Assembly (NCBI RefSeq): GCF_027595985.1
Contig: NC_073303.1
Coordinates: forward strand, 378,130,034-378,194,033
Length of the DNA: 64,000 nt
Direction: 5' to 3'
Source of the DNA: Sorex araneus
Lineage: Eukaryota; Chordata; Mammalia; Eulipotyphla; Soricidae
This document shows positions 33,265-44,180 of this stretch, in pieces (the first letter of the stretch is position 1; every line of letters starts with the position of its first letter). Made by a program: the position numbers and the translations under genes. The notes beneath the pieces are model-generated. The model made no database searches and was not told where the DNA came from. It was given only the letters and a program-made list of their open reading frames with translations.

Positions 33265-33539
33265 AAGGAAGTGCAGTATTAAAATTATTGAACCAGTATT
33301 TCTGTAGAACTTTACATTAAAGAAACGTTAATTTACTGTTGAAAATTGCATTTTTTAAGTTATATAACTGCCTGTATCCTTCTCAGAATGGAGGATGTCA
33401 TATCCCCTCCACCTTTATGACCTCCTCCTCCACATAAACAACCCAACTGCATGTCTCCTGAAGTCTTTATGCAGCCTCAAATTTCACAGTACTGATAGCC
33501 CACTAGGATTACAGAAAATTTGATGGGGACACTGTGTAG

Positions 33540-33905
33540 AAGTCCACCAAACTCAATGAGTGAAAACAATAATATAGAAGGCTCAACAAGCACCAACCAT
33601 CCAGTAAATCCCAGACAATGATGACTTCAGCAACACCATTGTGAAAAATAACAAATACCACAAATTCACTTTTATTGATCTATTTTCTGATGGTTCCATT
33701 TGATATTTTGTTGTTAACAAGCAATATGAAAAAAATTTGTTTGTGCCTGCTAAGGGGGCAGACATTGAGGAAGGGGAGTGGAAAACTGGGGACATTGTTC
33801 AAGGGAAGGTCACACTGGTGGTGGCTGGGTGTTGGAATATTAATGCCTAAACACCGAAACAACTGTGTTATAAACGGCTTTGTAAACCATCATGTTTAAT
33901 AAGAA
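33540..33905 (+). mobile_element. L1/HAL1-type 3' end
   Basis: GGCAGACATTGAGGAAGGGG, GGAAAACTGGGGACATTG, AAGGTCACACTGGTGGTGG, GTGTTGGAATATTAATGCC and ACCATCATGTTTAATAAG follow the order of the same older L1 3' UTR seen at 52610-53000. Ends are approximate. Confidence 0.6.
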
Positions 33906-33968
33906 GATAACTGCCAATATGAATGCATTTTACCTTCAGAATTTCTAGGGCCATATTTATTTTTACTT

Positions 33969-34545
33969 CACTGTATCACTGTCATCCCGTTGTTTGTCAA
34001 TTTACTCGAGCGGGCACCAGTAACATCTCTATTACACTCAGCCCTGAGATTTTAGCAGCCTCTCCTTACTTGTCTTTCCCAATGATTAGAGGCTCTTTCA
34101 GGGTCAAAGAAATGAGACCTATTGTTACTGTTTTTGGCATATGGAATACTCCATAGGTAGCTTGCCAGGCTCTGCCGTGTGGGCAGGATATTCTCTGTAG
34201 CTTGCTGGGCTCTCCGAGAGATATGTGTATATATTTTACTGCATTTGGGATATGAATATGCCATGGGGAGATTGCCAGGCTCTCCCATGCAAGCAATAGA
34301 CTCTTGGTAGCTTGTCAGGTTCTCCAAGAGGGAGAACAAGGCTATTAGATGTCTGTACTTCCAGGAGCTTGGTTTTATAGTCTCTGGATATTGGCCATTG
34401 GTGGGAATCCACGATGCTGGGGGTAGTTTGTGGGTGTGGCTACTGGAAAATGGGATATCTGGGTGGAGAAGGCTCAGTCCCAATCCAAGCAGGCTTGGAG
34501 AGCTCAGCCCCAGGTCCCACACACCTGGGTTCTTCTGCTGGTCCC
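33969..34545 (-). mobile_element. Long RTE-tailed element, most complete copy
   Basis: The plus start TCACTGTATCACTGTCATCC is the complement of the GATGACAGTGATACAG tail. Next come CAGTAACATCTCTATTACAC, the 21.1-kb-type body, and two SINE-like blocks (GTAGCTTGCCAGGCTCTGCC, GTAGCTTGCTGGGCTCTCCG) separated by AT-rich sequence. It extends to CCCAGGTGTGTGGGACCTGG-like sequence on minus. At about 575 bp it is the longest of its type here and suggests a composite of SINE core and extra sequence. Confidence 0.8.
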
Positions 34546-34734
34546 TTTATTTTTACTTATTTATATAAAATAGAGAAAGAGAGAAACTGAAAGGAGCTGG
34601 AATCCATTCCCAGCACTGCCAACCACCATTTGTGCCAGGGATTAAACTCAGGGATCTCAAGAGCAAATGTGAGTGCTATCCTTTTGTCATTTCCCATGCC
34701 AATTTTTTTCCACCTTTGCTTGTTTGTTTGTTTG

Positions 34735-34912
34735 TTTGTTTCTTTGGGGGTCACACCCAGCTGTGTTCAAGACTGGCTCCGGGCTCTGCACTCAGAGATC
34801 TCTGCTGTGGGCTTGGAGGGCCATGTGGGGTGCTGGAGATTGAACCTGGCTCATCTGTACCCAAGGCAAATGCCCTGCCTGCTAGCTGTACCATCACTCT
34901 GACCCCCTTAAT
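34735..34912 (-). mobile_element. A-tailed SINE, antisense
   Basis: (GTTT)n, GGGGGTCACACCCAGCTG, CTGCACTCAGAGATCTCTGC, GGGGTGCTGGAGATTGAACC and AAGGCAAATGCCCTGCC on plus are the complement of a full, moderately diverged copy. Confidence 0.85.
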
Positions 34913-35004
34913 CCAGTTTTAACAGATAAGATGCAAGAAAAATAGGCAATAGAAAGTCTGAAAACCATCAAATCATCTGCCATTTTATTTTTTAATTAAT
35001 TAAT

Positions 35005-35160
35005 TTGTTTTGGGTGGCCACACCTGGTGGTACTCCTGGTTCTGTGCTCAATGTTTACTCCTGGCAGGGGCCAGAGGAACATGCATGGTGCTGGGGAAGG
35101 ATCCGTGGTGGAGCGTGTGCAAGGCAAGCTCCCTTCCTGCTTACTGTCTCTCCTGCCTCG
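35005..35160 (-). mobile_element. Old SINE, antisense
   Basis: TTTTGGGTGGCCACACCTGG, TTACTCCTGGCAGGGGCCAG and GTGCAAGGCAAGCTCCC on plus. B box degraded. Confidence 0.75.
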
Positions 35161-35611
35161 ACATTTACTATTCTACTAGTTGATATTAATAGGACTATTA
35201 CAAAGACATATAAAAACACAAGTAGGCTCTTCAATAGCTTAATAGTCAAAGGAAAATTAAGACTGCAGATGTTAACTTTGGAGCCCTTCAGTAGAAATCT
35301 TGTGAAGTAAAACTTCATGGACCAGTGGAAAGGACCATTTACATATTCCCCAATACATGTGGCTGTGAGGAATTGAAATGGGACTACTTACATTTTTATT
35401 TTGCCACCATTAAAAGCTGCTATATCTAGTAGATACCAGACAGGAATCCCAGTTCAGTAAAATATATCTATTTAAATCAGCATTGTCAGTTTTCTTTGGT
35501 CAAAGACCCCCAGTAACCCACCCCAAGTAAAATAATCTAAGAAGTCGTCGGACTTCCTACTAGTCTCAGGAAGGAAAACCCACCACCCAGTTACTTGGGG
35601 GTTTCTGGGTT
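35161..35611. other. Single-copy spacer
   Basis: Nothing recognised. Confidence 0.4.
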
Positions 35612-35765
35612 TTGTTCTGTTTGGGGTCCATACCCAGCAATCCTCAGGGCTTACTCCTGGATCTGCAGTTGGGAATCACTGCTGAAGTGCTCAGGAGGCC
35701 ATCTGGGTGCTGGGGGTGACACCTGAGTCCACAGGGGGCAGGGCGATTGCCCAGCCCCTTGATCT
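35612..35765 (-). mobile_element. Old SINE, antisense
   Basis: TTTGGGGTCCATACCCAGC, CTCAGGGCTTACTCCTGG, GCCATCTGGGTGCTGGGG and GGGCGATTGCCCAGCCCC on plus, in complementary SINE order. Confidence 0.7.
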
Positions 35766-37040
35766 GCAGCTACAGCCCACAGGTGGGGGTCTGAACATGG
35801 GATCTTGGGTAGCGCTGTCTTGGCTTGGTGGTGGTGGTGGAAGGGGAGGTGTCCATGAGCCTTGGAGTGGACACTGGCTACAGCCACCCTGTTTCTGTCC
35901 TGCTGATTAGGGGGCGACAGGCCCCCGGGGGCTGGGGAGGGAAACTGCCCGTTCCCTCATTGTGCGGTGAGTGGAGAGCAGGGGGGGTGCGGCTGCTTGG
36001 TGGGTGACTTATGACCTTGTTTTGTGTGTGCTCAAATGAAATTATGAAGTGGCCTCTCTGTGGCTCATTTTGCCGTGGCCTCCCAGTAACCCTGTCTGAG
36101 CCTGGTGTTCTGTGAAATTGTTTATTTTCAGAAAGAGACTTGCGCTGTCTGGCTGAGTGGCAGGCTGGCTTTTGAATGTCAGCACGGCTTCTTCCTCCCG
36201 CTTCTTTCTTGCTCTCTCGCCCGCGGAAGCCCAGGTAATACACTATTGACCTTCTGCTGTGTATGGGGCCATATATCAGGATTTGGCAACCTACCAAATA
36301 GCCAATGTGCGGAATAACCCATTTTCCAAATATACCTATTTTATTTCTTTAGCAGTGTACGGTCTTTGACTAGCTCTCATTTTCCTTCCCTGGAACAATA
36401 TTTCTAGGCCCTATTTGTTGCAGAGAGACAGGCAGAAAAGCTCACTGGGCCGTGCTCCAGGACACTCCTCCCGCCTCCCCCGAACACTGTGTGTGCTGTG
36501 TGCTGCCTGGCTTGGCGCTTCCTCATTCTCACCTCCAGACTCTGGCTTCCCACAGCCCTGCCCGCACCCCTGCCCCACATCCTTCTCTAACACTACCGCC
36601 AGGCCCAGTTTCACCCCCTTACACGCGACCTCCGCTCGGGGTGCCTCCCAGGTCTGGGAATCGCAGCCCCGACCTCTTCTTCCGGTCACAGGGCAATTGC
36701 GGGTGAGAATCAGTGGCCCAGACGCCAGAACGTTTTCCTTGCTGGAATATCAACTCCAGACACACGGACTCCTCCCTGGCTCTAGGTCTATGACTTCACT
36801 TTCCTCAGAACATTTATTCTAGGAATCATGTAACTGCCAATTCTTTCTCTGTTTGAGATATAAATGTGGAATTTGATTTGCAACTCAAAACTAATATTCT
36901 TCTGAAGGACACGGTAGATTCCCAAGGGAAATATCAAGTCAGGTAGTGCCTGAGCCCAAGATGGGACTCAAATGGTAAATCACATGACTTGCCCTGGTTT
37001 TTGTCTCTGGCACCATATCTCTGCTTCCAGGGATATGTGA
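35766..37040. other. Single-copy stretch, GC-richer around 36.45-36.7 kb
   Basis: No repeat family seen. A TTATTTTCAG / CCCAGGTAATAC pair at about 36121-36238 looks like acceptor and donor sites but lacks a recognisable product. Confidence 0.35.
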
Positions 37041-37085
37041 CAAGAAAAAGAGAAAGAGGGAATAAAAGAGAGGGAAGAAGGGAAA

Positions 37086-38040
37086 AGAAGGAAGGAAGGA
37101 AGGAAGGAAGGAAGGAAGGAAGGAAGGAAGGAAGGAAGGAAGGAAGGAAGGAAGGAAGGAAGGAAGGAAGGAGGGAGGGAGGGAGGGAGGGAGGGAGGGA
37201 GGGAGGGAAGAAGGGGAAGGAAGGAAGGAAGGAAGGAAGGAAGGAAGGAAGGAAGGAAGGAAGGAAGGAAGGAAGGAAGGAGGGAGGGAGGGAGGGAGGG
37301 AGGGCGGGAGGGAGGGAAGGAGGGAGGGCGGGAGGGAGGGAAGGAAGGAAGGAAGGAAGGAAGGAAGGAAGGAAGGAAGGAAGGAAGGAAGGAAGGAAGG
37401 AAGGAAGGAAGGAAGGAAGGAAGGAAGGAAGGAAAGGGAGGGAAGAAGGGAGGGAGGGAAGAAGGGGAAGGAAGGAAGGAAGGAAGGAAGGAAGGAAGGA
37501 AGGAAGGAAGGAAGGAAGGAAGGAAGGAAGGAAGGAAGGAAGGAAGGAAGGAAGGAAGGAAGGGAGGGAGGGAGGGAAGAAGGGGAAGGAAGGAAGGAAG
37601 GAGGGAGGGAAGGAGGGAGGGCGGGAGGGAGGGAAGGAGGGAGGGAGGGAGGGAGGGAAGGAAGGAAGGAAGGAAGGAAGGAAGGAAGGAAGGAAGGAAG
37701 GAAGGAAGGAAGGAAGGAAGGAGGGAAGGAGGGAAGGAGGGAAGGAGGGAAGGAGGGAGGGAGGGAGGAGTAGGGAAGGAGGGAGGGCAGGAGGGAAGGA
37801 GGGAGGGAGGAAGGGAGGAAGGAAGGAAGGAAGGAAGGAAGGAAGGAAGGAAGGAAGGAAGGAAGGAAGGAAGGAAGGAAGGAAGGAAGGAAGGGAGGGA
37901 GGGAGGGAGGGAGGGAGGGAGGGAGGGAGGGAGGAAGGAAGGAAGGAAGGAAGGAAGGAAGGAAGGAAGGAAGGAAGGAAGGAAGGAAGGAAGGAAGGAA
38001 GGAAGGAAGGAAGGAAGGAAGGAAGGAAGGAAGGAAGGAA
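37086..38040 (+). repeat. Very long GGAA/GGGA purine array (~950 bp)
   Basis: Blocks of uninterrupted GGAA alternate with GGGA blocks and rare GGGC, GAAG and GTAG interruptions. The plus strand is almost purely purine. GGGA blocks fit G-quadruplex patterns, and the mirror symmetry permits triplex formation. All six frames stay open over hundreds of codons because the tetramer contains no stop, so the 350-435-residue frames are artefacts. Confidence 0.98.
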
Positions 38041-38178
38041 GGGGGGAAAGAAGTAAGGAAGGGAGGAAGGGGGGAAAGAAGTAAGGAAGGGAGGAAGGGG
38101 GGAAAGAAGTAAGGAAGGGAGGAAGGGGGGAAAGAAGTAGGGAAGGGAGGAAGGGGGAAAGAAGTAAGGAAGGGAGGG
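38041..38178 (+). repeat. 28-bp higher-order repeat at the edge of the purine array
   Basis: Five units, each starting GGGGGGAAAGAAGTAAGG, at 38041, 38069, 38097, 38125 and 38153. Unit 4 has A to G (AGTAGG) and unit 5 is one G shorter. A single mutated segment of the array has been re-amplified as a larger unit. Confidence 0.95.
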
Positions 38179-38330
38179 AGGGAGTCTTAACTTCCATGGG
38201 ATCCTTAACGTAAGCTGTAAAGACTTTCTGAATGGACACATCCTGTCTACTGTCTACTTTTCCCTTGGGGGAAAGTCAATGAGCCAACATAAGAAACTTT
38301 AGTCTCTTGTCCCCTGAGATTCTATACTAA

Positions 38331-38455
38331 TTGGTGCAGGGGACACAGCCAGCAGTGTTCAGGGCTTACTCCTGGCTCTGCATTCAAGGCTTACTCACCC
38401 TGCTGGCCACGTGCAAGGCAAGTGCCCTACCCTACCCGCTGGACTATGCCCCACC
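38331..38455 (-). mobile_element. SINE remnant, antisense, internally deleted
   Basis: GGGCTTACTCCTGGCTCTGC, CACGTGCAAGGCAAGTGCCC and ACCCGCTGGACTATGCCCC on plus. The central ~40 bp and B box are lost. Confidence 0.75.
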
Positions 38456-39744
38456 CACTCTGCCCGGGTTTTAGAAAGTCCCCCCACATACTCATATCAT
38501 ATCGAGGCGGAGCCTGGGTTGGGTGCTGCCTTTCTCTTCCATTTTGAATCCTGAACAGAGTCTTGCTTTGCCAAGCCTGGTGCGACAGTCCTCTTGACAG
38601 AAGTGAGGACTAGGATTATTTTTATCACTGTGATTATGGTTTCATGGATTTTGCACAAAAGTGAAAAAATGTGCATCTAAGACATATGAATTTTTACGTA
38701 ACTATACTTGGGTACAACTGATAATTTTAAAGGCTATTATAAACTCCAAATTTAAACACCACCAAGTAAAAAATAATGTGAAAACAATCTGCCTAATTGG
38801 ATGTGGGATAATTTAAATTTGGGGAATCCATGATGCTTTTGTACACAGAACATAAGAAAGAGGATGAGCTTCCAATTTTCAAGACACGACTTTGCCTCCT
38901 ATTTGGAGGGTTATTTCCTGTTGTGAGGGTGAGTCATCCACTTGGATTATGTCTTTTAACTGTAAATATTTATAAAAGTACCAGAGAGCTGAAGACATCT
39001 TATATGTAGCAAAAGGCTGATTAATATATTTGACATCTTTTCCAAACATTATTGGTTAAATCGCGTATGATGTGTTTTCAGATGCTGTGTATCTTAAGTT
39101 TTCTGCATAGTATTCATACCAAATAAATAAATTAGGAAGAGGTACGGAAAATGCTTTTTTCCTTGCAGATATTTTCTGTGCCTGGGTCGCAACTCAAATT
39201 ACTTCTTCAGAGAAGTTCCACTTCCTGCAGTCCAAATTGCTGGGTGCCCCCACCCCCACCCCGTACACACACATGCCTCCATCAATTTGGATAGCAAGTC
39301 CTCTCGTAGCAGAATCTTGCCAGTCATCTGTATTTTCCTTTTATCCTTGTTTCTGGATGTTTTGTGAATGTCTGTCAATCATAAATGCATGTAAGGGTGC
39401 TTGGTTCCTGATGGGCGCCTTTGCTGATCATCGCTTCTTCTGAAGCCTAACGTGACTCTTGGCCTGAGGTCGACACTCAGTATTGCTGACTGAATACTAG
39501 TAGGCTTTGAAAATCCAAGGCTCATATTTCTTTGCTTGGAGGACTCTCAAAGGGTACTCGGAAGGTCTGCGCCCACCTGCGCCCCTCTGCCAGTGGACCA
39601 GCAGGTCAGTGCAAGGGCAAGGGTGCTGCAGACCTGCTCAGGGGGCCAGGTGGTGCTGGAATGCCCTTGTCAGGTGCATGTAGACATGTGTGCCGAGAGC
39701 TGTCCTGTCTCCAGGCTTTCCCCAGTGCCAGGTTTTGAACCAAT
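38456..39744. other. Single-copy stretch, ~1.3 kb
   Basis: No recognised repeat or exon. Confidence 0.4.
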
Positions 39745-39757
39745 TGTTATTACACTT

Positions 39758-39941
39758 GGGGCCAGAGCAGTAGGACAGTGGGTAAGATGTCTGACTTGCT
39801 TGCGGGCCGACCTGGGTGCACTCCTTGGCACCCCGTACGGTTCTCAGGAAACACCAGGAGTGATTTCTGAGTGCAGAGCCAGGAGTAACCACTGAACTTC
39901 GCTGGGTTCCTCACCACCACCTTAAAAAAAAAAAAAAAAGA
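39758..39941 (+). mobile_element. Older A-tailed SINE, host of a nested SINE
   Basis: GGGGCCAGAGCAGTAGGACAG, TCTGACTTGCTTGCGGGCC, GAGTGCAGAGCCAGGAGTAA and an A16 tail. The younger SINE begins immediately after its tail. TGTTATTACACTT at 39745-39757 and TGTTATTACTCTT at 40133-40145 flank the pair as the outer TSD with one mismatch. Confidence 0.9.
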
Positions 39942-40132
39942 GGGGCTGGAGAGATAGCACAGCGGGTAGGGCGTTTGCCTTGCCCGAGGCCGACCCGGGT
40001 TCAAATCCCAGCATCCCATATGGTCCCCTGAGCACGGCCAGGGGTGATTCCTGAGTGCAGAGCCAGGAGTAACCCCTGTGCATCGCCAGGTGTGACCCAA
40101 AAAGCAAAAAAAAAAAAAAAAAAAAAAAGAAC
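39942..40132 (+). mobile_element. Young A-tailed SINE inserted in the tail of another
   Basis: Among the cleanest copies: GGGCTGGAGAGATAGCACAG, CGGGTAGGGCGTTTGCCTTG, GACCCGGGTTCAAATCCC, GAGCCAGGAGTAACCCCTG, CCAGGTGTGACCCAAAAAGC and an A23 tail. It sits in the poly(A) of the older copy, so its own TSD is hidden in A residues. Confidence 0.96.
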
Positions 40133-40145
40133 TGTTATTACTCTT

Positions 40146-40638
40146 AGTCACACATTCAAGAGAAAACTTCAAGTGCAGCGTCTTATTTACTTAATCAGCA
40201 TATTTCACAATTAATTCAAGTTTTGGTTTATTTTCAGGACAGGGAAGCAGTAATGAGTCTGTATGATTTATTCAAACTGAGCTTTGCACGTGGCTAGTGT
40301 TTGTTGGTTTTTTCATTACACAATATAGCAGTTAGGACATCTTAACTTTTTACTAAGACATGATGGGCAACTTCCACCACTGTCTTGCTTCAAAACTAAG
40401 GTATTGAAATGTGCAAAACTTACATAATAAATTGTAATAGTTACTGTGACACCTTCTACCCACCTTAGACAGTGTCATTTCCATTAGAAAGTAAGGGGTG
40501 AACTTTGATTAATTGCTAATGTGTTTAGATTTCTCATTTTTGTCACTTGGCTGATACACTTATAAAACAGTTCACAATTATCTTGTTTATTTAGTCAAAA
40601 TGTTATTAGATGTAACACTGAATGAAGTTGTATGTTAA
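40146..40638. other. Single-copy AT-rich spacer
   Basis: Nothing recognised. Confidence 0.4.
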
Positions 40639-40649
40639 AAATCCAGAGA

Positions 40650-40839
40650 GCTGGGGCTGGACCAGCAGTTCAGAGGTCCAGGTGCATGTCTTGCACATGG
40701 CCAGCCAAGTTTCTATCCTGGCCTCCCAGAACCGCCTGAACAGAGCCGGTATCGATCCCTGAGCTCAGAACCTAGACTAATCCCTGGCCACGCCAGAGGT
40801 GGTCCCCAAATCAAAATTAAATAATAAAAACTAAAACAG
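40650..40839 (+). mobile_element. Old A-tailed SINE
   Basis: CTGGGGCTGGACCAGCAGTTC, CATGTCTTGCACATGGCC, CCTGAGCTCAGAACCTAG and CAGAGGTGGTCCCCAAATC. AAATCCAGAGA at 40639-40649 and AAATCTAGAGA at 40840-40850 are a one-mismatch TSD. Confidence 0.85.
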
Positions 40840-40850
40840 AAATCTAGAGA

Positions 40851-41394
40851 TCCTCAACGGCGTATGTTTTATCTCAATGAAAATATAGTATTTGAATACT
40901 AGCCAAAAATTAAGTATTTATGACTAATGCCACTTTAAAAAGTGTTTATTTTCCTCACAAAAGTAATTTTATCATGCCCAGGTACAAGGAAACCATTTTG
41001 CTCACTTACTATAGTTGAGCTATTAATACTCCTTTAAAATGTCACATTAGTGATGATAACAACATTGTAATTTGGTTGATATCAGGATAATTCCCTAAAC
41101 TGTGACCCATAAAAGATATTCTTAAAATTTAGACTAACCAAATGTAGAAAAAAGTATTTAAGTCAACATTTCTTTGTGAGCTGTCCTGTTTTAAATTATT
41201 ATTACTAACTGTTGGGATCATTTTATGTTAAATGACTATAAAATGTGTATCACCTTGCTCAGAACACAGCAGCTCACCCTGGCTTTGAGTGGAGGTTATT
41301 CTCCTAATCCTACGTCCTATCATGGCTGACCTAATTCACCATCTTTCAATCACTAATACTAAAGTATCAGGAAAGTAATGTATTGTGAATGGTT
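40851..41394. other. Single-copy AT-rich spacer
   Basis: Nothing recognised. Confidence 0.4.
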
Positions 41395-41600
41395 ATTATG
41401 TCGAGACATTTTATATAAATTATCACAATTAATCTTTATGTTACCCTATGAGGTAGAAATTAACTCTAATTTATACATGTAAACAAGTGCAGAAAGGTTA
41501 AATAACTTATAATAATAAAATGTAATAGGCAAAATGCTTTGCCCAGCGTCCCATCTGTCTTGTAAGAATGGCCCCTGCTCCTGAGCCTACTGCTCTGAAG
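41395..41600 (+). mobile_element. MIR (ancient mammalian SINE)
   Basis: TTATCACAATTAATCTTTATG, TTACCCTATGAGGTAGAAAT, AACAAGTGCAGAAAGGTTAA and TAACTTATAATAAT keep the MIR order (CTCATTTAATCCTC.., CCTATGAGGTAG, CAGAGAGGTTAAGTAACTT). Diverged, as expected for a family older than the placental radiation. Confidence 0.75.
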
Positions 41601-41811
41601 TGTCATTCCTTGTCACTTGCATCCCACAGATGTGCGTCCTTAACCGCGCCTCTAGAAAAGTCCCTGCTCCTGTATCTTCTCAGATGACTAGTCATAATTT
41701 TGTCTCCTCAAGGAAATGGGAAGCGGTGAGATAGAAACATGTGGAGAACAGCCTTCGGAAGGGAGAGGTGCTGCAATATGTTTGTGTGCGGCTTTGGCTG
41801 TTGGGTGGTTT

Positions 41812-41950
41812 TCTTTCTGGTCCCCACCTGCAGGTGCCCATAAGCGACTCCTGATTGAGCCCAGGGTCGCTCCTGACAGTGAGCAGAAGACCACCTGGGG
41901 TGCCACAGTCCCAACTGGGGTGGGCAGCATGCAAGGTGGGCACCCGTCCC
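41812..41950 (-). mobile_element. Probable old SINE, antisense
   Basis: TCTGGTCCCCACCTGCAGG, CGACTCCTGATTGAGCCC and GGGGTGGGCAGCATGCAAGG on plus loosely follow the complement of the SINE body. Confidence 0.5.
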
Positions 41951-42393
41951 AACCTCCCTCTGCCCGTGCGATGGGTTTGCTCAGTCACACGCGTCTGGGC
42001 TGCACCCTCAGCACTCCCGCTCTGTCCTCCGGCACTGCCTGCCAGGAGCCACGTTCCGGGCGTTTGCTGACACAGCCACTGCCGGTGCTGACCTTCTCTC
42101 TTTTATTCATCGGCCGTGGAAAAAGAAACCTGCTTATAATTCCAGGCGGGGCTATACTGTCATTTGCACTCTTTTAATTGCTCCAAAACGCCCTGTACAA
42201 AATTTTTCATTTACCCCAAAGAATTCGGCTGTCTGATGAAGGTCAAGGCAACATTCAAAGAAGGAGCATTTTAGGAAATTTTCAAAATTTAGAAAAAAAA
42301 ATTAAAAAAATTTTAATACAAAAAGCCTCTGAACTAGTACTAATACTACCTCCTCACTCTGAAAAGTTATCTGCAGCTTGCGACTTACCACAG
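41951..42393. other. Single-copy spacer
   Basis: Nothing recognised. Confidence 0.4.
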
Positions 42394-42406
42394 AAATGCA
42401 ACATGG

Positions 42407-42597
42407 GGCCAGAGAGATAGCAGAGTGGGTCAGGCACTTGCCTTGCACACAGCCCACCCACCCTCTTCCCCCTGCACCCTCTTCGCACCTCCCCCCCCGC
42501 CCCCCTGAGCCTGCCAAGAGTGATCATTGAGCATATAGCCAGGAGTAAGCCCTGAGCACTGCCATGTGTGACCCTAAAACAAAAAATAAACCCCCCC
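42407..42597 (+). mobile_element. A-tailed SINE with C-rich insertion
   Basis: GGGCCAGAGAGATAGCAGAG, GGCACTTGCCTTGCACACAG, then a C-rich block replacing the B-box region, GAGTGATCATTGAGC, GAGTAAGCCCTGAGCACTGC and a short tail. AAATGCAACATGG at 42394-42406 and AAATGCAGCACGG at 42598-42610 are a two-mismatch TSD. Confidence 0.87.
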
Positions 42598-42610
42598 AAA
42601 TGCAGCACGG

Positions 42611-44180
42611 AATGGAAAGACTGAGCTTTGAGGCACTGACTTTAGCATACAGGGCACCACTATTCATAAACGCTTTGAAGAGACCATATTTTGTGCAGTA
42701 TTCCCCCTACAACTTACATAACAAAAAGATAAGCAATAATTTCTCAGTTCATGTTCCCTGATTTTGTCTTATGCCTTATTTTCATTGAATTAATATTTTT
42801 TTTAAAAATGAGATTCCATAAATAAGATGCAATAAAACATAAGAGGAATAGTGTGTTGAGTGCAGTCGATTAAAAATGTTCCTTTTTCTCATCTCCGGAT
42901 CATCGCTGCTTGGCATGAATCCAAAGAGCATCGTCTCTGATCGAGGTCCCGCTTCCAGACTCGCACAGCCTATCGGAAAGGTCACGCAGAGAACGTCTGG
43001 AACAGAAAACAAACGGAAGAGAAGGACGGAGCCAAAGAAGCAGCGGGCACAGCCTGAGAGCCCGGCGAGGCCCGGGCAGAGCCGCCTGTACCCACGGTGA
43101 GGCTGGACGCAGCATAAGCTCCGATCTGTGCAGGAGAGAAGGATGTTTCCGGGGGAAGAAATAATTGATCGGTCCAGAAGCAGATTTGAGTGAAACAGCC
43201 AAGTGTGTTTGAAGGGCTCCGTCCAGGGAACCCAGGAGTTGGTCTAAGGACTAAAACTGCTGGCCTAGCAAACGCAAGGCTGTGAGTCTCAAGCCCAGTT
43301 TCACCCCACAGCCTGAGGTCACGTGGTAAATAAGGTTGGTTTGTCCTAATAACTGGGTCACCCATGCACTGCCCTCGGCGGCCTCCAAGATTCCCCCAGA
43401 GAGGCCCATTGTAGTCTGTTTTTCACTCCTTTGGTGTAGGTGAACCTGGTGACTCTCTTCCAAAGAAGCAGAATAAGTCAAAGTGATGGGCTGTGAAGCC
43501 AGGGTCAGAAACTAGGCTGCGGTGCCTCGACCTCGCCTGCCCTTGGAGCCTTCTCGTGATAGCCCCAGCAAAGCCCACACCAGCAGTGAGAAAGTAAGTG
43601 TCCACTCACCGACAAGACCGCGCCAAAGGCCCCACGCTGGATAGTGACCCGGCTGACAGAGGGGTCAGCTCAGACCGCCAGGGACTAAGGTCCATTCCTA
43701 ATTTTGCAGACAGCGAAACAAAGAGCTGAGAAAACAGATGGTTTCTACAGATGATAGCAAGGACCCTAGAATTCCACTCCAAAGTATTGGGATGTCATAA
43801 AGATGTGGAAGCAAGTGGTTGTATAAACTTTTTAAAAGCACAGAAGTCACCCAGAGGTGAGTAACTTGGGATGCAGTGTATTAGTGCAGAGGGGCCCACT
43901 AGCTAGTGGAGGAATGGGTTGGCAAACAGCAGCAGGGTTGGGGGAGGGTAGTGGGATGAGCCCAGACGCCAGGGGAGGCTGAAGCAGCAGGCTTGGTAGT
44001 CAGCAGCTCCGAGGGGCAGCGGCATAGCAAGGCCCTGGGGTTCTGGCCAGGCCGATTGCACCAGTGATTGGCAGGATTGGCGGGGCACAGGGGGGTCCCA
44101 AGCATGGGTGGGCAGCAGAGGACTGCGTCTGAGACTGCGTCCCCTTGAGGCTCCGCAGAGCTGAGCTTTCTCTGGGGACC
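42611..44180. other. Single-copy stretch rising in GC toward the CpG island
   Basis: No repeat recognised. 42880-43110 has several CpG and ends in CCCACGGTGAGG, a donor-like motif, but no recognisable protein frame. 43680-43760 weakly resembles MIR. Confidence 0.35.

Noticed and set aside
36121-36238. Exon-like interval with TTATTTTCAG acceptor and CCCAGGTAATAC donor
   Set aside because: No recognised peptide, no partner exons; chance splice motifs are frequent.
36934-38241. Open frames of 355-435 codons (FLPS or GRKE repeats)
   Set aside because: The GGAA/GGGA tetramer has no stop in any frame; the proteins are microsatellite translation.
42876-43100. Basic 74-codon frame ending near a donor-like CACGGTGAGG
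   Set aside because: No recognisable domain and no acceptor or partner exon; left as a low-priority possibility.
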